Positions 1 to 12,637 are shown, counted from the first letter of the stretch. The stretch is 64,000 bases of DNA from Auanema rhodensis (GCA_964057225.1 OZ059898.1:18205267-18269266), one strand, 5' to 3'. Numbers and translations: made by a program. Notes: a model not told the origin generated them from the letters alone.

Positions 1-17
1 GCACCGAGATATCAACT

Positions 18-39
18 GATATAAGTTCACACTTATATC
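18..39. other. Dyad 1: 9-bp inverted repeat, 4-bp loop
   Basis: GATATAAGT (18-26) is the exact reverse complement of ACTTATATC (31-39) with TCAC between. It recurs in each monomer with A at phase 37. In T37 monomers (classes B, C and most cttc units) the seventh pair is lost, leaving a 6-bp core. Outside it CGAG (5-8) and CTCG (40-43) can also pair across an unequal gap. The final partial monomer breaks it further with T20 to A and an inserted AT. A cruciform or RNA hairpin role is inference. Confidence 0.85.
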
Positions 40-150
40 CTCGATTTTCACCCTGAAGAATTAATTTTTTCGTTGAAAAACATTTTCCATCGTGTTTGCC
101 TTGAAAAAAGGAATCTAAAAACATCTACTTTTTGCTAAATTATTTTGAAA

Positions 151-168
151 TTTTTCGAAAAAATTTTT
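151..168. other. A/T palindrome pair around phase 156
   Basis: In class A, TTTTTCGAAAAA (151-162) is a perfect 12-bp palindrome centred on a CpG and runs into AAAAATTTTT (159-168), a second palindrome. In most other classes C156 is T, which gives six T, one G and six A, so the dyad is kept with a one-base centre while the CpG is lost. Such alternating A and T tracts favour bent DNA, but curvature has not been computed. Confidence 0.75.
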
Positions 169-189
169 GTCAAAATGTTTTTGGAAGCA

Positions 190-217
190 ATGTTGAGTGT
201 ACATGGAAACTCAACAT
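190..217. other. Dyad 2: 9-bp inverted repeat, 10-bp loop
   Basis: ATGTTGAGT (190-198) and ACTCAACAT (209-217) are exact reverse complements separated by ten bases. The dyad is almost invariant over the array. Exceptions seen are one G195 to C change (base 54550 region, unit at 54356), which breaks a pair, and C210 to T in the units at 57515, 58919 and 59972, which leaves a G-T wobble in RNA. The loop carries the TGTACA site. It lies in the most conserved third of the monomer. Confidence 0.87.
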
Positions 218-300
218 ACACTAATGCATCATTTTTCAAACGATCATAACTAATTTTTGTATTAAGCGTTTCTCAATGTAGTATAGTGCATTCGATGCGG

Positions 301-351
301 ATTTTTAAGCTGCGTCGATCTGTGTTATCAGATTTGCGCTAGCTTAAAAAT
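301..351. other. Dyad 3: 51-base near-complete hairpin
   Basis: ATTTTTAAGCT (301-311) is the exact reverse complement of AGCTTAAAAAT (341-351). Inside, GCG (312-314) pairs with CGC (337-339) after a one-base bulge, and ATCTG (318-322) pairs with CAGAT (329-333) around a six-base loop. That is 19 Watson-Crick pairs in 51 bases, and TGC (296-298) can extend it with GCA of the next monomer past a GG bulge. Class-specific changes fall on it: A324 lies in the loop, G333 breaks the last inner pair, and G346 turns T-A into a wobble. Stability was judged by eye. Confidence 0.88.
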
Positions 352-2457
352 GCACCGAGATATCAACTGATATAAGTTCACACTTATTTCCTCGATTTTC
401 ACCCTGAAGAATTAATTTTTTCGTTGAATAACATTGTCCATCGTCTTTGCCTTGAAAAAAGGAATCTAAAAACATCTACTTTTTGCTAAATTATTTTGAA
501 ATTTTTTGAAAAAATTTTTGTCAAAATGTTTTTGGAAGCAATGTTGAGTGTACATGGAAACTCAACATACACTAATGCATCATTTTTCAAACGATCATAA
601 CTAATTTTTGTATTAAGCGTTTCTCAATGTAGTATAGTGCATTCGATGCGGATTTTTAAGCTGCGTCGATCTGTGTTATCAGATTTGCGCTAGCTTAAAA
701 ATGCACCGAGATATCAACTGATATAAGTTCACACTTATTTCCTCGATTTTCACCCTGAAGAATTAATTTTTTCGTTGAATAACATTGTCCATCGTCTTTG
801 CCTTGAAAAAAGGAATCTAAAAACATCTACTTTTTGCTAAATTATTTTGAAATTTTTTGAAAAAATTTTTGTCAAAATGTTTTTGGAAGCAATGTTGAGT
901 GTACATGGAAACTCAACATACACTAATGCATCATTTTTCAAACGATCATAACTAATTTTTGTATTAAGCGTTTCACAATGTAGTATAGTGCATTCGATGC
1001 GGATTTTTAAGCTGCGTCGATCTGTGTTATCAGATTTGCGCTAGCTTAAAAATGCACCGAGATATCAACTGATATAAGTTCACACTTATATCCTCGATTT
1101 TCACCCTGAAGAATTAATTTTTTCGTTGAATAACATTGTCCATCGTCTTTGCCTTGAAAAAAGGAATCTAAAAACATCTACTTTTTGCTAAATTATTTTG
1201 AAATTTTTTGAAAAAATTTTTGTCAAAATGTTTTTGGAAGCAATGTTGAGTGTACATGGAAACTCAACATACACTAATGCATCATTTTTCAAACGATCAT
1301 AACTAATTTTTGTATTAAGCGTTTCTCAAAGTAGTATAGTGCATTCGATGCGGATTTTTAAGCTGCGTCGATCTGTGTTATCAGATTTGCGCTAGCTTAA
1401 AAATGCACCGAGATATCAACTGATATAAGTTCACACTTATATCCTCGATTTTCACCCTGAAGAATTAATTTTTTTGTTGAATAACATTGTCCATCGTCTT
1501 TGCCTTGAAAAAAGGAATCTAAAAACATCTACTTTTTGCTAAATTATTTTGAAATTTTTTGAAAAAATTTTTGTCAAAATGTTTTTGGAAGCAATGTTGA
1601 GTGTACATGGAAACTCAACATACACTAATGCATCATTTTTCAAACGATCATAACTAATTTTTGTATAAAGCGTTTCTCAATGTAGTATAGTGCATTCGAT
1701 GCGGATTTTTAAGCTGCGTCGATCTGTGTTATCAGATTTGCGCTAGCTTAAAAATGCACCGAGATATCAACTGATATAAGTTCACACTTATATCCTCGAT
1801 TTTCACCCTGAAGAATTAATTTTTTCGTTGAATAACATTGTCCATCGTCTTTGCCTTGAAAAAAGGAATCTAAAAACATCTACTTTTTGCTAAATTATTT
1901 TGAAATTTTTTGAAAAAATTTTTGTCAAAATGTTTTTGGAAGCAATGTTGAGTGTACATGGAAACTCAACATACACTAATGCATCATTTTTCAAACGATC
2001 ATAACTAATTTTTGTATAAAGCGTTTCTCAATGTAGTATAGTGCATTCGATGCGGATTTTTAAGCTGCGTCGATCTGTATTATCAGATTTGCGCTAGCTT
2101 AAAAATGCACCGAGATATCAACTGATATAAGTTCACACTTATATCCTCGATTTTCACCCTGAAGAATTAATTTTTTTGTTGAATAACATTGTCCATCGTC
2201 TTTGCCTTGAAAAAAGGAATCTAAAAACATCTACATTTTGCTAAATTATTTTGAAATTTTTTGAAAAAATTTTTGTCAAAATGTTTTTGGAAGCAATGTT
2301 GAGTGTACATGGAAACTCAACATACACTAATGCATCATTTTTCAAACGATCATAACTAATTTTTGTATAAAGCGTTTCTCAATGTAGTATAGTGCATTCG
2401 ATGCGGATTTTTAAGCTGCGTCGATCTGTGTTATCAGATTTGCGCTAGCTTAAAAAT

Positions 2458-4563
2458 GCACCGAGATATCAACTGATATAAGTTCACACTTATATCCTCG
2501 ATTTTCACCCTGAAGAATTAATTTTTTCGTTGAAAAACATTTTCCATCGTGTTTGCCTTGAAAAAAGGAATCTAAAAACATCTACTTTTTGCTAAATTAT
2601 TTTGAAATTTTTCGAAAAAATTTTTGTCAAAATGTTTTTGGAAGCAATGTTGAGTGTACATGGAAACTCAACATACACTAATGCATCATTTTTCAAACGA
2701 TCATAACTAATTTTTGTATTAAGCGTTTCTCAATGTAGTATAGTGCATTCGATGCGGATTTTTAAGCTGCGTCGATCTGTGTTATCAGATTTGCGCTAGC
2801 TTAAAAATGCACCGAGATATCAACTGATATAAGTTCACACTTATTTCCTCGATTTTCACCCTGAAGAATTAATTTTTTTGTTGAATAACATTGTCCATCG
2901 TCTTTGCCTTGAAAAAAGGAATCTAAAAACATCTACTTTTTGCTAAATTATTTTGAAATTTTTTGAAAAAATTTTTGTCAAAATGTTTTTGGAAGCAATG
3001 TTGAGTGTACATGGAAACTCAACATACACTAATGCATCATTTTTCAAACGATCATAACTAATTTTTGTATTAAGCGTTTCTCAATGTAGTATAGTGCATT
3101 CGATGCGGATTTTTAAGCTGCGTCGATCTGTGTTATCAGATTTGCGCTAGCTTAAAAATGCACCGAGATATCAACTGATATAAGTTCACACTTATTTCCT
3201 CGATTTTCACCCTGAAGAATTAATTTTTTCGTTGAATAACATTGTCCATCGTCTTTGCCTTGAAAAAAGGAATCTAAAAACATCTACTTTTTGCTAAATT
3301 ATTTTGAAATTTTTTGAAAAAATTTTTGTCAAAATGTTTTTGGAAGCAATGTTGAGTGTACATGGAAACTCAACATACACTAATGCATCATTTTTCAAAC
3401 GATCATAACTAATTTTTGTATTAAGCGTTTCACAATGTAGTATAGTGCATTCGATGCGGATTTTTAAGCTGCGTCGATCTGTGTTATCAGATTTGCGCTA
3501 GCTTAAAAATGCACCGAGATATCAACTGATATAAGTTCACACTTATATCCTCGATTTTCACCCTGAAGAATTAATTTTTTCGTTGAATAACATTGTCCAT
3601 CGTCTTTGCCTTGAAAAAAGGAATCTAAAAACATCTACTTTTTGCTAAATTATTTTGAAATTTTTTGAAAAAATTTTTGTCAAAATGTTTTTGGAAGCAA
3701 TGTTGAGTGTACATGGAAACTCAACATACACTAATGCATCATTTTTCAAACGATCATAACTAATTTTTGTATTAAGCGTTTCTCAAAGTAGTATAGTGCA
3801 TTCGATGCGGATTTTTAAGCTGCGTCGATCTGTGTTATCAGATTTGCGCTAGCTTAAAAATGCACCGAGATATCAACTGATATAAGTTCACACTTATATC
3901 CTCGATTTTCACCCTGAAGAATTAATTTTTTTGTTGAATAACATTGTCCATCGTCTTTGCCTTGAAAAAAGGAATCTAAAAACATCTACTTTTTGCTAAA
4001 TTATTTTGAAATTTTTTGAAAAAATTTTTGTCAAAATGTTTTTGGAAGCAATGTTGAGTGTACATGGAAACTCAACATACACTAATGCATCATTTTTCAA
4101 ACGATCATAACTAATTTTTGTATAAAGCGTTTCTCAATGTAGTATAGTGCATTCGATGCGGATTTTTAAGCTGCGTCGATCTGTGTTATCAGATTTGCGC
4201 TAGCTTAAAAATGCACCGAGATATCAACTGATATAAGTTCACACTTATATCCTCGATTTTCACCCTGAAGAATTAATTTTTTTGTTGAATAACATTGTCC
4301 ATCGTCTTTGCCTTGAAAAAAGGAATCTAAAAACATCTACATTTTGCTAAATTATTTTGAAATTTTTTGAAAAAATTTTTGTCAAAATGTTTTTGGAAGC
4401 AATGTTGAGTGTACATGGAAACTCAACATACACTAATGCATCATTTTTCAAACGATCATAACTAATTTTTGTATAAAGCGTTTCTCAATGTAGTATAGTG
4501 CATTCGATGCGGATTTTTAAGCTGCGTCGATCTGTGTTATCAGATTTGCGCTAGCTTAAAAAT
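2458..4563. repeat. Higher-order repeat copy 2: six monomers, F missing
   Basis: Monomers start at 2458, 2809, 3160, 3511, 3862 and 4213 with classes A, B (here with T71), C, D, E and G. It is 2106 bp, one monomer shorter than copy 1. The F unit is absent between E and G, as expected from an unequal exchange that removed exactly 351 bp. Confidence 0.88.
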
Positions 4564-7021
4564 GCACCGAGATATCAACTGATATAAGTTCACACTTATA
4601 TCCTCGATTTTCACCCTGAAGAATTAATTTTTTCGTTGAAAAACATTTTCCATCGTGTTTGCCTTGAAAAAAGGAATCTAAAAACATCTACTTTTTGCTA
4701 AATTATTTTGAAATTTTTCGAAAAAATTTTTGTCAAAATGTTTTTGGAAGCAATGTTGAGTGTACATGGAAACTCAACATACACTAATGCATCATTTTTC
4801 AAACGATCATAACTAATTTTTGTATTAAGCGTTTCTCAATGTAGTATAGTGCATTCGATGCGGATTTTTAAGCTGCGTCGATCTGTGTTATCAGATTTGC
4901 GCTAGCTTAAAAATGCACCGAGATATCAACTGATATAAGTTCACACTTATTTCCTCGATTTTCACCCTGAAGAATTAATTTTTTCGTTGAATAACATTGT
5001 CCATCGTCTTTGCCTTGAAAAAAGGAATCTAAAAACATCTACTTTTTGCTAAATTATTTTGAAATTTTTTGAAAAAATTTTTGTCAAAATGTTTTTGGAA
5101 GCAATGTTGAGTGTACATGGAAACTCAACATACACTAATGCATCATTTTTCAAACGATCATAACTAATTTTTGTATTAAGCGTTTCTCAATGTAGTATAG
5201 TGCATTCGATGCGGATTTTTAAGCTGCGTCGATCTGTGTTATCAGATTTGCGCTAGCTTAAAAATGCACCGAGATATCAACTGATATAAGTTCACACTTA
5301 TTTCCTCGATTTTCACCCTGAAGAATTAATTTTTTCGTTGAATAACATTGTCCATCGTCTTTGCCTTGAAAAAAGGAATCTAAAAACATCTACTTTTTGC
5401 TAAATTATTTTGAAATTTTTTGAAAAAATTTTTGTCAAAATGTTTTTGGAAGCAATGTTGAGTGTACATGGAAACTCAACATACACTAATGCATCATTTT
5501 TCAAACGATCATAACTAAGTTTTGTATTAAGCGTTTCACAATGTAGTATAGTGCATTCGATGCGGATTTTTAAGCTGCGTCGATCTGTGTTATCAGATTT
5601 GCGCTAGCTTAAAAATGCACCGAGATATCAACTGATATAAGTTCACACTTATATCCTCGATTTTCACCCTGAAGAATTAATTTTTTCGTTGAATAACATT
5701 GTCCATCGTCTTTGCCTTGAAAAAAGGAATCTAAAAACATCTACTTTTTGCTAAATTATTTTGAAATTTTTTGAAAAAATTTTTGTCAAAATGTTTTTGG
5801 AAGCAATGTTGAGTGTACATGGAAACTCAACATACACTAATGCATCATTTTTCAAACGATCATAACTAATTTTTGTATTAAGCGTTTCTCAAAGTAGTAT
5901 AGTGCATTCGATGCGGATTTTTAAGCTGCGTCGATCTGTGTTATCAGATTTGCGCTAGCTTAAAAATGCACCGAGATATCAACTGATATAAGTTCACACT
6001 TATATCCTCGATTTTCACCCTGAAGAATTAATTTTTTTGTTGAATAACATTGTCCATCGTCTTTGCCTTGAAAAAAGGAATCTAAAAACATCTACTTTTT
6101 GCTAAATTATTTTGAAATTTTTTGAAAAAATTTTTGTCAAAATGTTTTTGGAAGCAATGTTGAGTGTACATGGAAACTCAACATACACTAATGCATCATT
6201 TTTCAAACGATCATAACTAATTTTTGTATAAAGCGTTTCTCAATGTAGTATAGTGCATTCGATGCGGATTTTTAAGCTGCGTCGATCTGTGTTATCAGAT
6301 TTGCGCTAGCTTAAAAATGCACCGAGATATCAACTGATATAAGTTCACACTTATATCCTCGATTTTCACCCTGAAGAATTAATTTTTTCGTTGAATAACA
6401 TTGTCCATCGTCTTTGCCTTGAAAAAAGGAATCTAAAAACATCTACTTTTTGCTAAATTATTTTGAAATTTTTTGAAAAAATTTTTGTCAAAATGTTTTT
6501 GGAAGCAATGTTGAGTGTACATGGAAACTCAACATACACTAATGCATCATTTTTCAAACGATCATAACTAATTTTTGTATTAAGCGTTTCTCAATGTAGT
6601 ATAGTGCATTCGATGCGGATTTTTAAGCTGCGTCGATCTGTGTTTTTCAGATTTGCGCTAGCTTAAAAATGCACCGAGATATCAACTGATATAAGTTCAC
6701 ACTTATATCCTCGATTTTCACCCTGAAGAATTAATTTTTTCGTTGAATAACATTGTCCATCGTCTTTGCCTTGAAAAAAGGAATCTAAAAACATCTACAT
6801 TTTGCTAAATTATTTTGAAATTTTTTGAAAAAATTTTTGTCAAAATGTTTTTGGAAGCAATGTTGAGTGTACATGGAAACTCAACATACACTAATGCATC
6901 ATTTTTCAAACGATCATAACTAATTTTTGTATAAAGCGTTTCTCAATGTAGTATAGTGCATTCGATGCGGATTTTTAAGCTGCGTCGATCTGTGTTATCA
7001 GAGTTGCGCTAGCTTAAAAAT
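4564..7021. repeat. Higher-order repeat copy 3: seven monomers
   Basis: Monomers start at 4564, 4915, 5266, 5617, 5968, 6319 and 6671, classes A, B, C, D, E, an F-position unit and G. The F-position unit at 6319 differs from F: it has T263 and a one-base insertion. The G unit here has C71 and introduces G333 ('cagagttg'), which marks most later G units. The C unit has a private change ('actaagtttt'). Confidence 0.88.
6319..6670. repeat. Only 352-bp monomer
   Basis: This is the single stand-alone monomer with a length change. Near phase 325-329 the usual 'tgttatcag' reads 'tgtttttcag', one base longer and with the A replaced by T. The change sits in the loop of dyad 3. It shifts all later unit starts by +1. 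A sequencing or assembly error in the T run cannot be excluded. Confidence 0.85.
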
Positions 7022-9478
7022 GCACCGAGATATCAACTGATATAAGTTCACACTTATATCCTCGATTTTCACCCTGAAGAATTAATTTTTTCGTTGAAAA
7101 ACATTTTCCATCGTGTTTGCCTTGAAAAAAGGAATCTAAAAACATCTACTTTTTGCTAAATTATTTTGAAATTTTTCGAAAAAATTTTTGTCAAAATGTT
7201 TTTGGAAGCAATGTTGAGTGTACATGGAAACTCAACATACACTAATGCATCATTTTTCAAACGATCATAACTAATTTTTGTATTAAGCGTTTCTCAATGT
7301 AGTATAGTGCATTCGATGCGGATTTTTAAGCTGCGTCGATCTGTGTTATCAGATTTGCGCTAGCTTAAAAATGCACCGAGATATCAACTGATATAAGTTC
7401 ACACTTATTTCCTCGATTTTCACCCTGAAGAATTAATTTTTTCGTTGAATAACATTGTCCATCGTCTTTGCCTTGAAAAAAGGAATCTAAAAACATCTAC
7501 TTTTTGCTAAATTATTTTGAAATTTTTTGAAAAAATTTTTGTCAAAATGTTTTTGGAAGCAATGTTGAGTGTACATGGAAACTCAACATACACTAATGCA
7601 TCATTTTTCAAACGATCATAACTAATTTTTGTATTAAGCGTTTCTCAATGTAGTATAGTGCATTCGATGCGGATTTTTAAGCTGCGTCGATCTGTGTTAT
7701 CAGATTTGCGCTAGCTTAAAAATGCACCGAGATATCAACTGATATAAGTTCACACTTATTTCCTCGATTTTCACCCTGAAGAATTAATTTTTTCGTTGAA
7801 TAACATTGTCCATCGTCTTTGCCTTGAAAAAAGGAATCTAAAAACATCTACTTTTTGCTAAATTATTTTGAAATTTTTTGAAAAAATTTTTGTCAAAATG
7901 TTTTTGGAAGCAATGTTGAGTGTACATGGAAACTCAACATACACTAATGCATCATTTTTCAAACGATCATAACTAATTTTTGTATTAAGCGTTTCACAAT
8001 GTAGTATAGTGCATTCGATGCGGATTTTTAAGCTGCGTCGATCTGTGTTATCAGATTTGCGCTAGCTTAAAAATGCACCGAGATATCAACTGATATAAGT
8101 TCACACTTATATCCTCGATTTTCACCCTGAAGAATTAATTTTTTCGTTGAATAACATTGTCCATCGTCTTTGCCTTGAAAAAAGGAATCTAAAAACATCT
8201 ACTTTTTGCTAAATTATTTTGAAATTTTTTGAAAAAATTTTTGTCAAAATGTTTTTGGAAGCAATGTTGAGTGTACATGGAAACTCAACATACACTAATG
8301 CATCATTTTTCAAACGATCATAACTAATTTTTGTATTAAGCGTTTCTCAAAGTAGTATAGTGCATTCGATGCGGATTTTTAAGCTGCGTCGATCTGTGTT
8401 ATCAGATTTGCGCTAGCTTAAAAATGCACCGAGATATCAACTGATATAAGTTCACACTTATATCCTCGATTTTCACCCTGAAGAATTAATTTTTTTGTTG
8501 AATAACATTGTCCATCGTCTTTGCCTTGAAAAAAGGAATCTAAAAACATCTACTTTTTGCTAAATTATTTTGAAATTTTTTGAAAAAATTTTTGTCAAAA
8601 TGTTTTTGGAAGCAATGTTGAGTGTACATGGAAACTCAACATACACTAATGCATCATTTTTCAAACGATCATAACTAATTTTTGTATAAAGCGTTTCTCA
8701 ATGTAGTATAGTGCATTCGATGCGGATTTTTAAGCTGCGTCGATCTGTGTTATCAGATTTGCGCTAGCTTAAAAATGCACCGAGATATCAACTGATATAA
8801 GTTCACACTTATATCCTCGATTTTCACCCTGAAGAATTAATTTTTTCGTTGAATAACATTGTCCATCGTCTTTGCCTTGAAAAAAGGAATCTAAAAACAT
8901 CTACTTTTTGCTAAATTATTTTGAAATTTTTTGAAAAAATTTTTGTCAAAATGTTTTTGGAAGCAATGTTGAGTGTACATGGAAACTCAACATACACTAA
9001 TGCATCATTTTTCAAACGATCATAACTAATTTTTGTATAAAGCGTTTTTCAATGTAGTATAGTGCATTCGATGCGGATTTTTAAGCTGCGTCGATCTGTG
9101 TTATCAGATTTGCGCTAGCTTAAAAATGCACCGAGATATCAACTGATATAAGTTCACACTTATATCCTCGATTTTCACCCTGAAGAATTAATTTTTTTGT
9201 TGAATAACATTGTCCATCGTCTTTGCCTTGAAAAAAGGAATCTAAAAACATCTACATTTTGCTAAATTATTTTGAAATTTTTTGAAAAAATTTTTGTCAA
9301 AATGTTTTTGGAAGCAATGTTGAGTGTACATGGAAACTCAACATACACTAATGCATCATTTTTCAAACGATCATAACTAATTTTTGTATAAAGCGTTTCT
9401 CAATGTAGTATAGTGCATTCGATGCGGATTTTTAAGCTGCGTCGATCTGTGTTATCAGAGTTGCGCTAGCTTAAAAAT
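7022..9478. repeat. Higher-order repeat copy 4: seven monomers
   Basis: Monomers start at 7022, 7373, 7724, 8075, 8426, 8777 and 9128 with classes A, B, C, D, E, F and G. The F unit carries T272 ('gtttttcaatg') and lacks A324, unlike the F of copy 1. G carries G333, as in copy 3. This is the last complete A-to-G copy that contains class C. Confidence 0.88.
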
Positions 9479-12400
9479 GCACCGAGATATCAACTGATAT
9501 AAGTTCACACTTATATCCTCGATTTTCACCCTGAAGAATTAATTTTTTCGTTGAAAAACATTTTCCATCGTGTTTGCCTTGAAAAAAGGAATCTAAAAAC
9601 ATCTACTTTTTGCTAAATTATTTTGAAATTTTTCGAAAAAATTTTTGTCAAAATGTTTTTGGAAGCAATGTTGAGTGTACATGGAAACTCAACATACACT
9701 AATGCATCATTTTTCAAACGATCATAACTAATTTTTGTATTAAGCGTTTCTCAATGTAGTATAGTGCATTCGATGCGGATTTTTAAGCTGCGTCGATCTG
9801 TGTTATCAGATTTGCGCTAGCTTAAAAATGCACCGAGATATCAACTGATATAAGTTCACACTTATATCCTCGATTTTCACCCTGAAGAATTAATTTTTTC
9901 GTTGAATAACATTGTCCATCGTCTTTGCCTTGAAAAAAGGAATCTAAAAACATCTACTTTTTGCTAAATTATTTTGAAATTTTTTGAAAAAATTTTTGTC
10001 AAAATGTTTTTGGAAGCAATGTTGAGTGTACATGGAAACTCAACATACACTAATGCATCATTTTTCAAACGATCATAACTAATTTTTGTATTAAGCGTTT
10101 CTCAAAGTAGTATAGTGCATTCGATGCGGATTTTTAAGCTGCGTCGATCTGTGTTATCAGATTTGCGCTAGCTTAAAAATGCACCGAGATATCAACTGAT
10201 ATAAGTTCACACTTATATCCTCGATTTTCACCCTGAAGAATTAATTTTTTTGTTGAATAACATTGTCCATCGTCTTTGCCTTGAAAAAAGGAATCTAAAA
10301 ACATCTACTTTTTGCTAAATTATTTTGAAATTTTTTGAAAAAATTTTTGTCAAAATGTTTTTGGAAGCAATGTTGAGTGTACATGGAAACTCAACATACA
10401 CTAATGCATCATTTTTCAAACGATCATAACTAATTTTTGTATAAAGCGTTTCTCAATGTAGTATAGTGCATTCGATGCGGATTTTTAAGCTGCGTCGATC
10501 TGTGTTATCAGATTTGCGCTAGCTTAAAAATGCACCGAGATATCAACTGATATAAGTTCACACTTATATCCTCGATTTTCACCCTGAAGAATTAATTTTT
10601 TCGTTGAATAACATTGTCCATCGTCTTTGCCTTGAAAAAAGGAATCTAAAAACATCTACTTTTTGCTAAATTATTTTGAAATTTTTTGAAAAAATTTTTG
10701 TCAAAATGTTTTTGGAAGCAATGTTGAGTGTACATGGAAACTCAACATACACTAATGCATCATTTTTCAAACGATCATAACTAATTTTTGTATAAAGCGT
10801 TTTTCAATGTAGTATAGTGCATTCGATGCGGATTTTTAAGCTGCGTCGATCTGTGTTATCAGATTTGCGCTAGCTTAAAAATGCACCGAGATATCAACTG
10901 ATATAAGTTCACACTTATATCCTCGATTTTCACCCTGAAGAATTAATTTTTTTGTTGAATAACATTGTCCATCGTCTTTGCCTTGAAAAAAGGAATCTAA
11001 AAACATCTACTTTTTGCTAAATTATTTTGAAATTTTTTGAAAAAATTTTTGTCAAAATGTTTTTGGAAGCAATGTTGAGTGTACATGGAAACTCAACATA
11101 CACTAATGCATCATTTTTCAAACGATCATAACTAATTTTTGTATTAAGCGTTTCTCAATGTAGTATAGTGCATTCGATGCGGATTTTTAAGCTGCGTCGA
11201 TCTGTGTTATCAGATTTGCGCTAGCTTAAAAATGCACCGAGATATCAACTGATATAAGTTCACACTTATATCCTCGATTTTCACCCTGAAGAATTAATTT
11301 TTTTGTTGAATAACATTGTCCATCGTCTTTGCCTTGAAAAAAGGAATCTAAAAACATCTACTTTTTGCTAAATTATTTTGAAATTTTTTGAAAAAATTTT
11401 TGTCAAAATGTTTTTGGAAGCAATGTTGAGTGTACATGGAAACTCAACATACACTAATGCATCATTTTTCAAACGATCATAACTAATTTTTGTATTAAGC
11501 GTTTCTCAAAGTAGTATAGTGCATTCGATGCGGATTTTGAAGCTGCGTCGATCTGTGTTATCAGATTTGCGCTAGCTTAAAAATGCACCGAGATATCAAC
11601 TGATATAAGTTCACACTTATATCCTCGATTTTCACCATGAAGAATTAATTTTTTTGTTGAATAACATTGTCCATCGTCTTTGCCTTGAAAAAAGGAATCT
11701 AAAAACATCTACTTTTTGCTAAATTATTTTGAAATTTTTTGAAAAAATTTTTTTCAAAATGTTTTTGGAAGCAATGTTGAGTGTACATGGAAACTCAACA
11801 TACACTAATGCATCATTTTTCAAACGATCATAACTAATTTTTGTATAAAGCGTTTCTCAATGTAGTATAGTGCATTCGATGCGGATTTTTAAGCTGCGTC
11901 GATCTGTGTTATCAGATTTGCGCTAGCTTAAAAATGCACCGAGATATCAACTGATATAAGTTCACACTTATATCCTCGATTTTCACCCTGAAGAATTAAT
12001 TTTTTCGTTGAATAACATTGTCCATCGTCTTTGCCTTGAAAAAAGGAATCTAAAAACATCTACTTTTTGCTAAATTATTTTGAAATTTTTTGAAAAAATT
12101 GTTGTCAAAATGTTTTTGGAAGCAATGTTGAGTGTACATGGAAACTCAACATACACTAATGCATCATTTTTCAAACGATCATAACTAATTTTTGTATAAA
12201 GCGTTTTTCAATGTAGTATAGTGCATTCGATGCGGATTTTTAAGCTGCGTCGATCTGTGTTATCAGATTTGCGCTAGCCTAAAAATGCACCGAGATATCA
12301 ACTGATATAAGTTCACACTTATATCCTCGATTTTCACCCTGAAGAATTAATTTTTTTGTTGAATAACATTGTCCATCGTCTTTGCCTTGAAAAAAGGAAT

Positions 12401-12637
12401 CTAAAAACATCTACTTTTTGCTAAATTATTTTGAAATTTTTTGAAAAAATTTTTGTCAAAATGTTTTTGGAAGCAATGTTGAGTGTACATGGAAACTCAA
12501 CATACACTAATGCATCATTTTTCAAACGATCATAACTAATTTTTGTATAAAGCGTTTTTCAATGTAGTATAGTGCATTCGATGCGGATTTTTAAGCTGCG
12601 TCGATCTGTGTTATCAGATTTGCGCTAGCTTAAAAAT
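9479..12637. repeat. A unit plus D-E-F-x tetramer twice
   Basis: After an A unit at 9479, a tetramer occurs at 9830-11233 and again at 11234-12637. Each tetramer runs D (A277), E (T71, A263), F (C71, A263, T272) and a T71 unit. The second set carries private changes: 'gattttgaag' in D, 'accatgaag' and 'ttttttcaaa' in E, 'aattgttgtc' in F, and 'ctagcctaaa' at the F/x boundary. The fourth units differ at 263 and 272, so one of them has exchanged its right part. Classes B, C and G are absent. Confidence 0.78.

Larger units (their letters stand above)
1..351. repeat. Reference monomer (class A)
   Basis: This first unit sets the phase used throughout. Phases 18-39 form a tight dyad, 61-81 a T-run/A-run stretch, 101-180 a series of short A and T tracts, 190-217 a second dyad, and 301-351 a long dyad that closes the unit. 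Class-defining positions are 37, 71, 78, 85, 94, 111, 127, 129, 156, 263, 272, 273, 277, 324, 333 and 346. Class A carries A78, T85, G94, C156 and T263. The unit has EcoRV (GATATC, 8-13), BsrGI (TGTACA, 198-203), NsiI (ATGCAT, 224-229) and NheI (GCTAGC, 338-343) sites, so most copies should give a 351-bp digestion ladder. The unit length is a multiple of three, yet no reading frame stays open through it on either strand. Confidence 0.93.
1..2457. repeat. Higher-order repeat copy 1: A-B-C-D-E-F-G
   Basis: Seven monomers start at 1, 352, 703, 1054, 1405, 1756 and 2107. In order they are A; B (T37, T78); C (B plus A273, 'tcacaatg'); D (A277, 'caaag'); E (T71, A263); F (C71, A263, with A324); and G (T71, A129, A263). 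The next copy begins with A again at 2458. Class-for-class similarity 2.1-2.5 kb away is closer than between neighbouring monomers, which is the definition of a higher-order repeat. Confidence 0.9.

Noticed and set aside
290-300. RNA polymerase III B-box-like motif ('attcgatgc')
   Set aside because: The TTCGANNC core matches, but the flanking GG and CC do not, and I found no convincing A box at a suitable distance. A tRNA or SINE origin is not supported.
289-305. CENP-B box
   Set aside because: Only the TTCG part is present. The conserved A and the CGGG block of the mammalian 17-bp box are not at the required spacing, and no other place in the monomer fits better.
1-351. The 351-bp unit as a doubled unit of about 175 bp
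   Set aside because: By eye the two halves share only A and T tracts and no aligned motifs, so an internal dimer origin is not supported.
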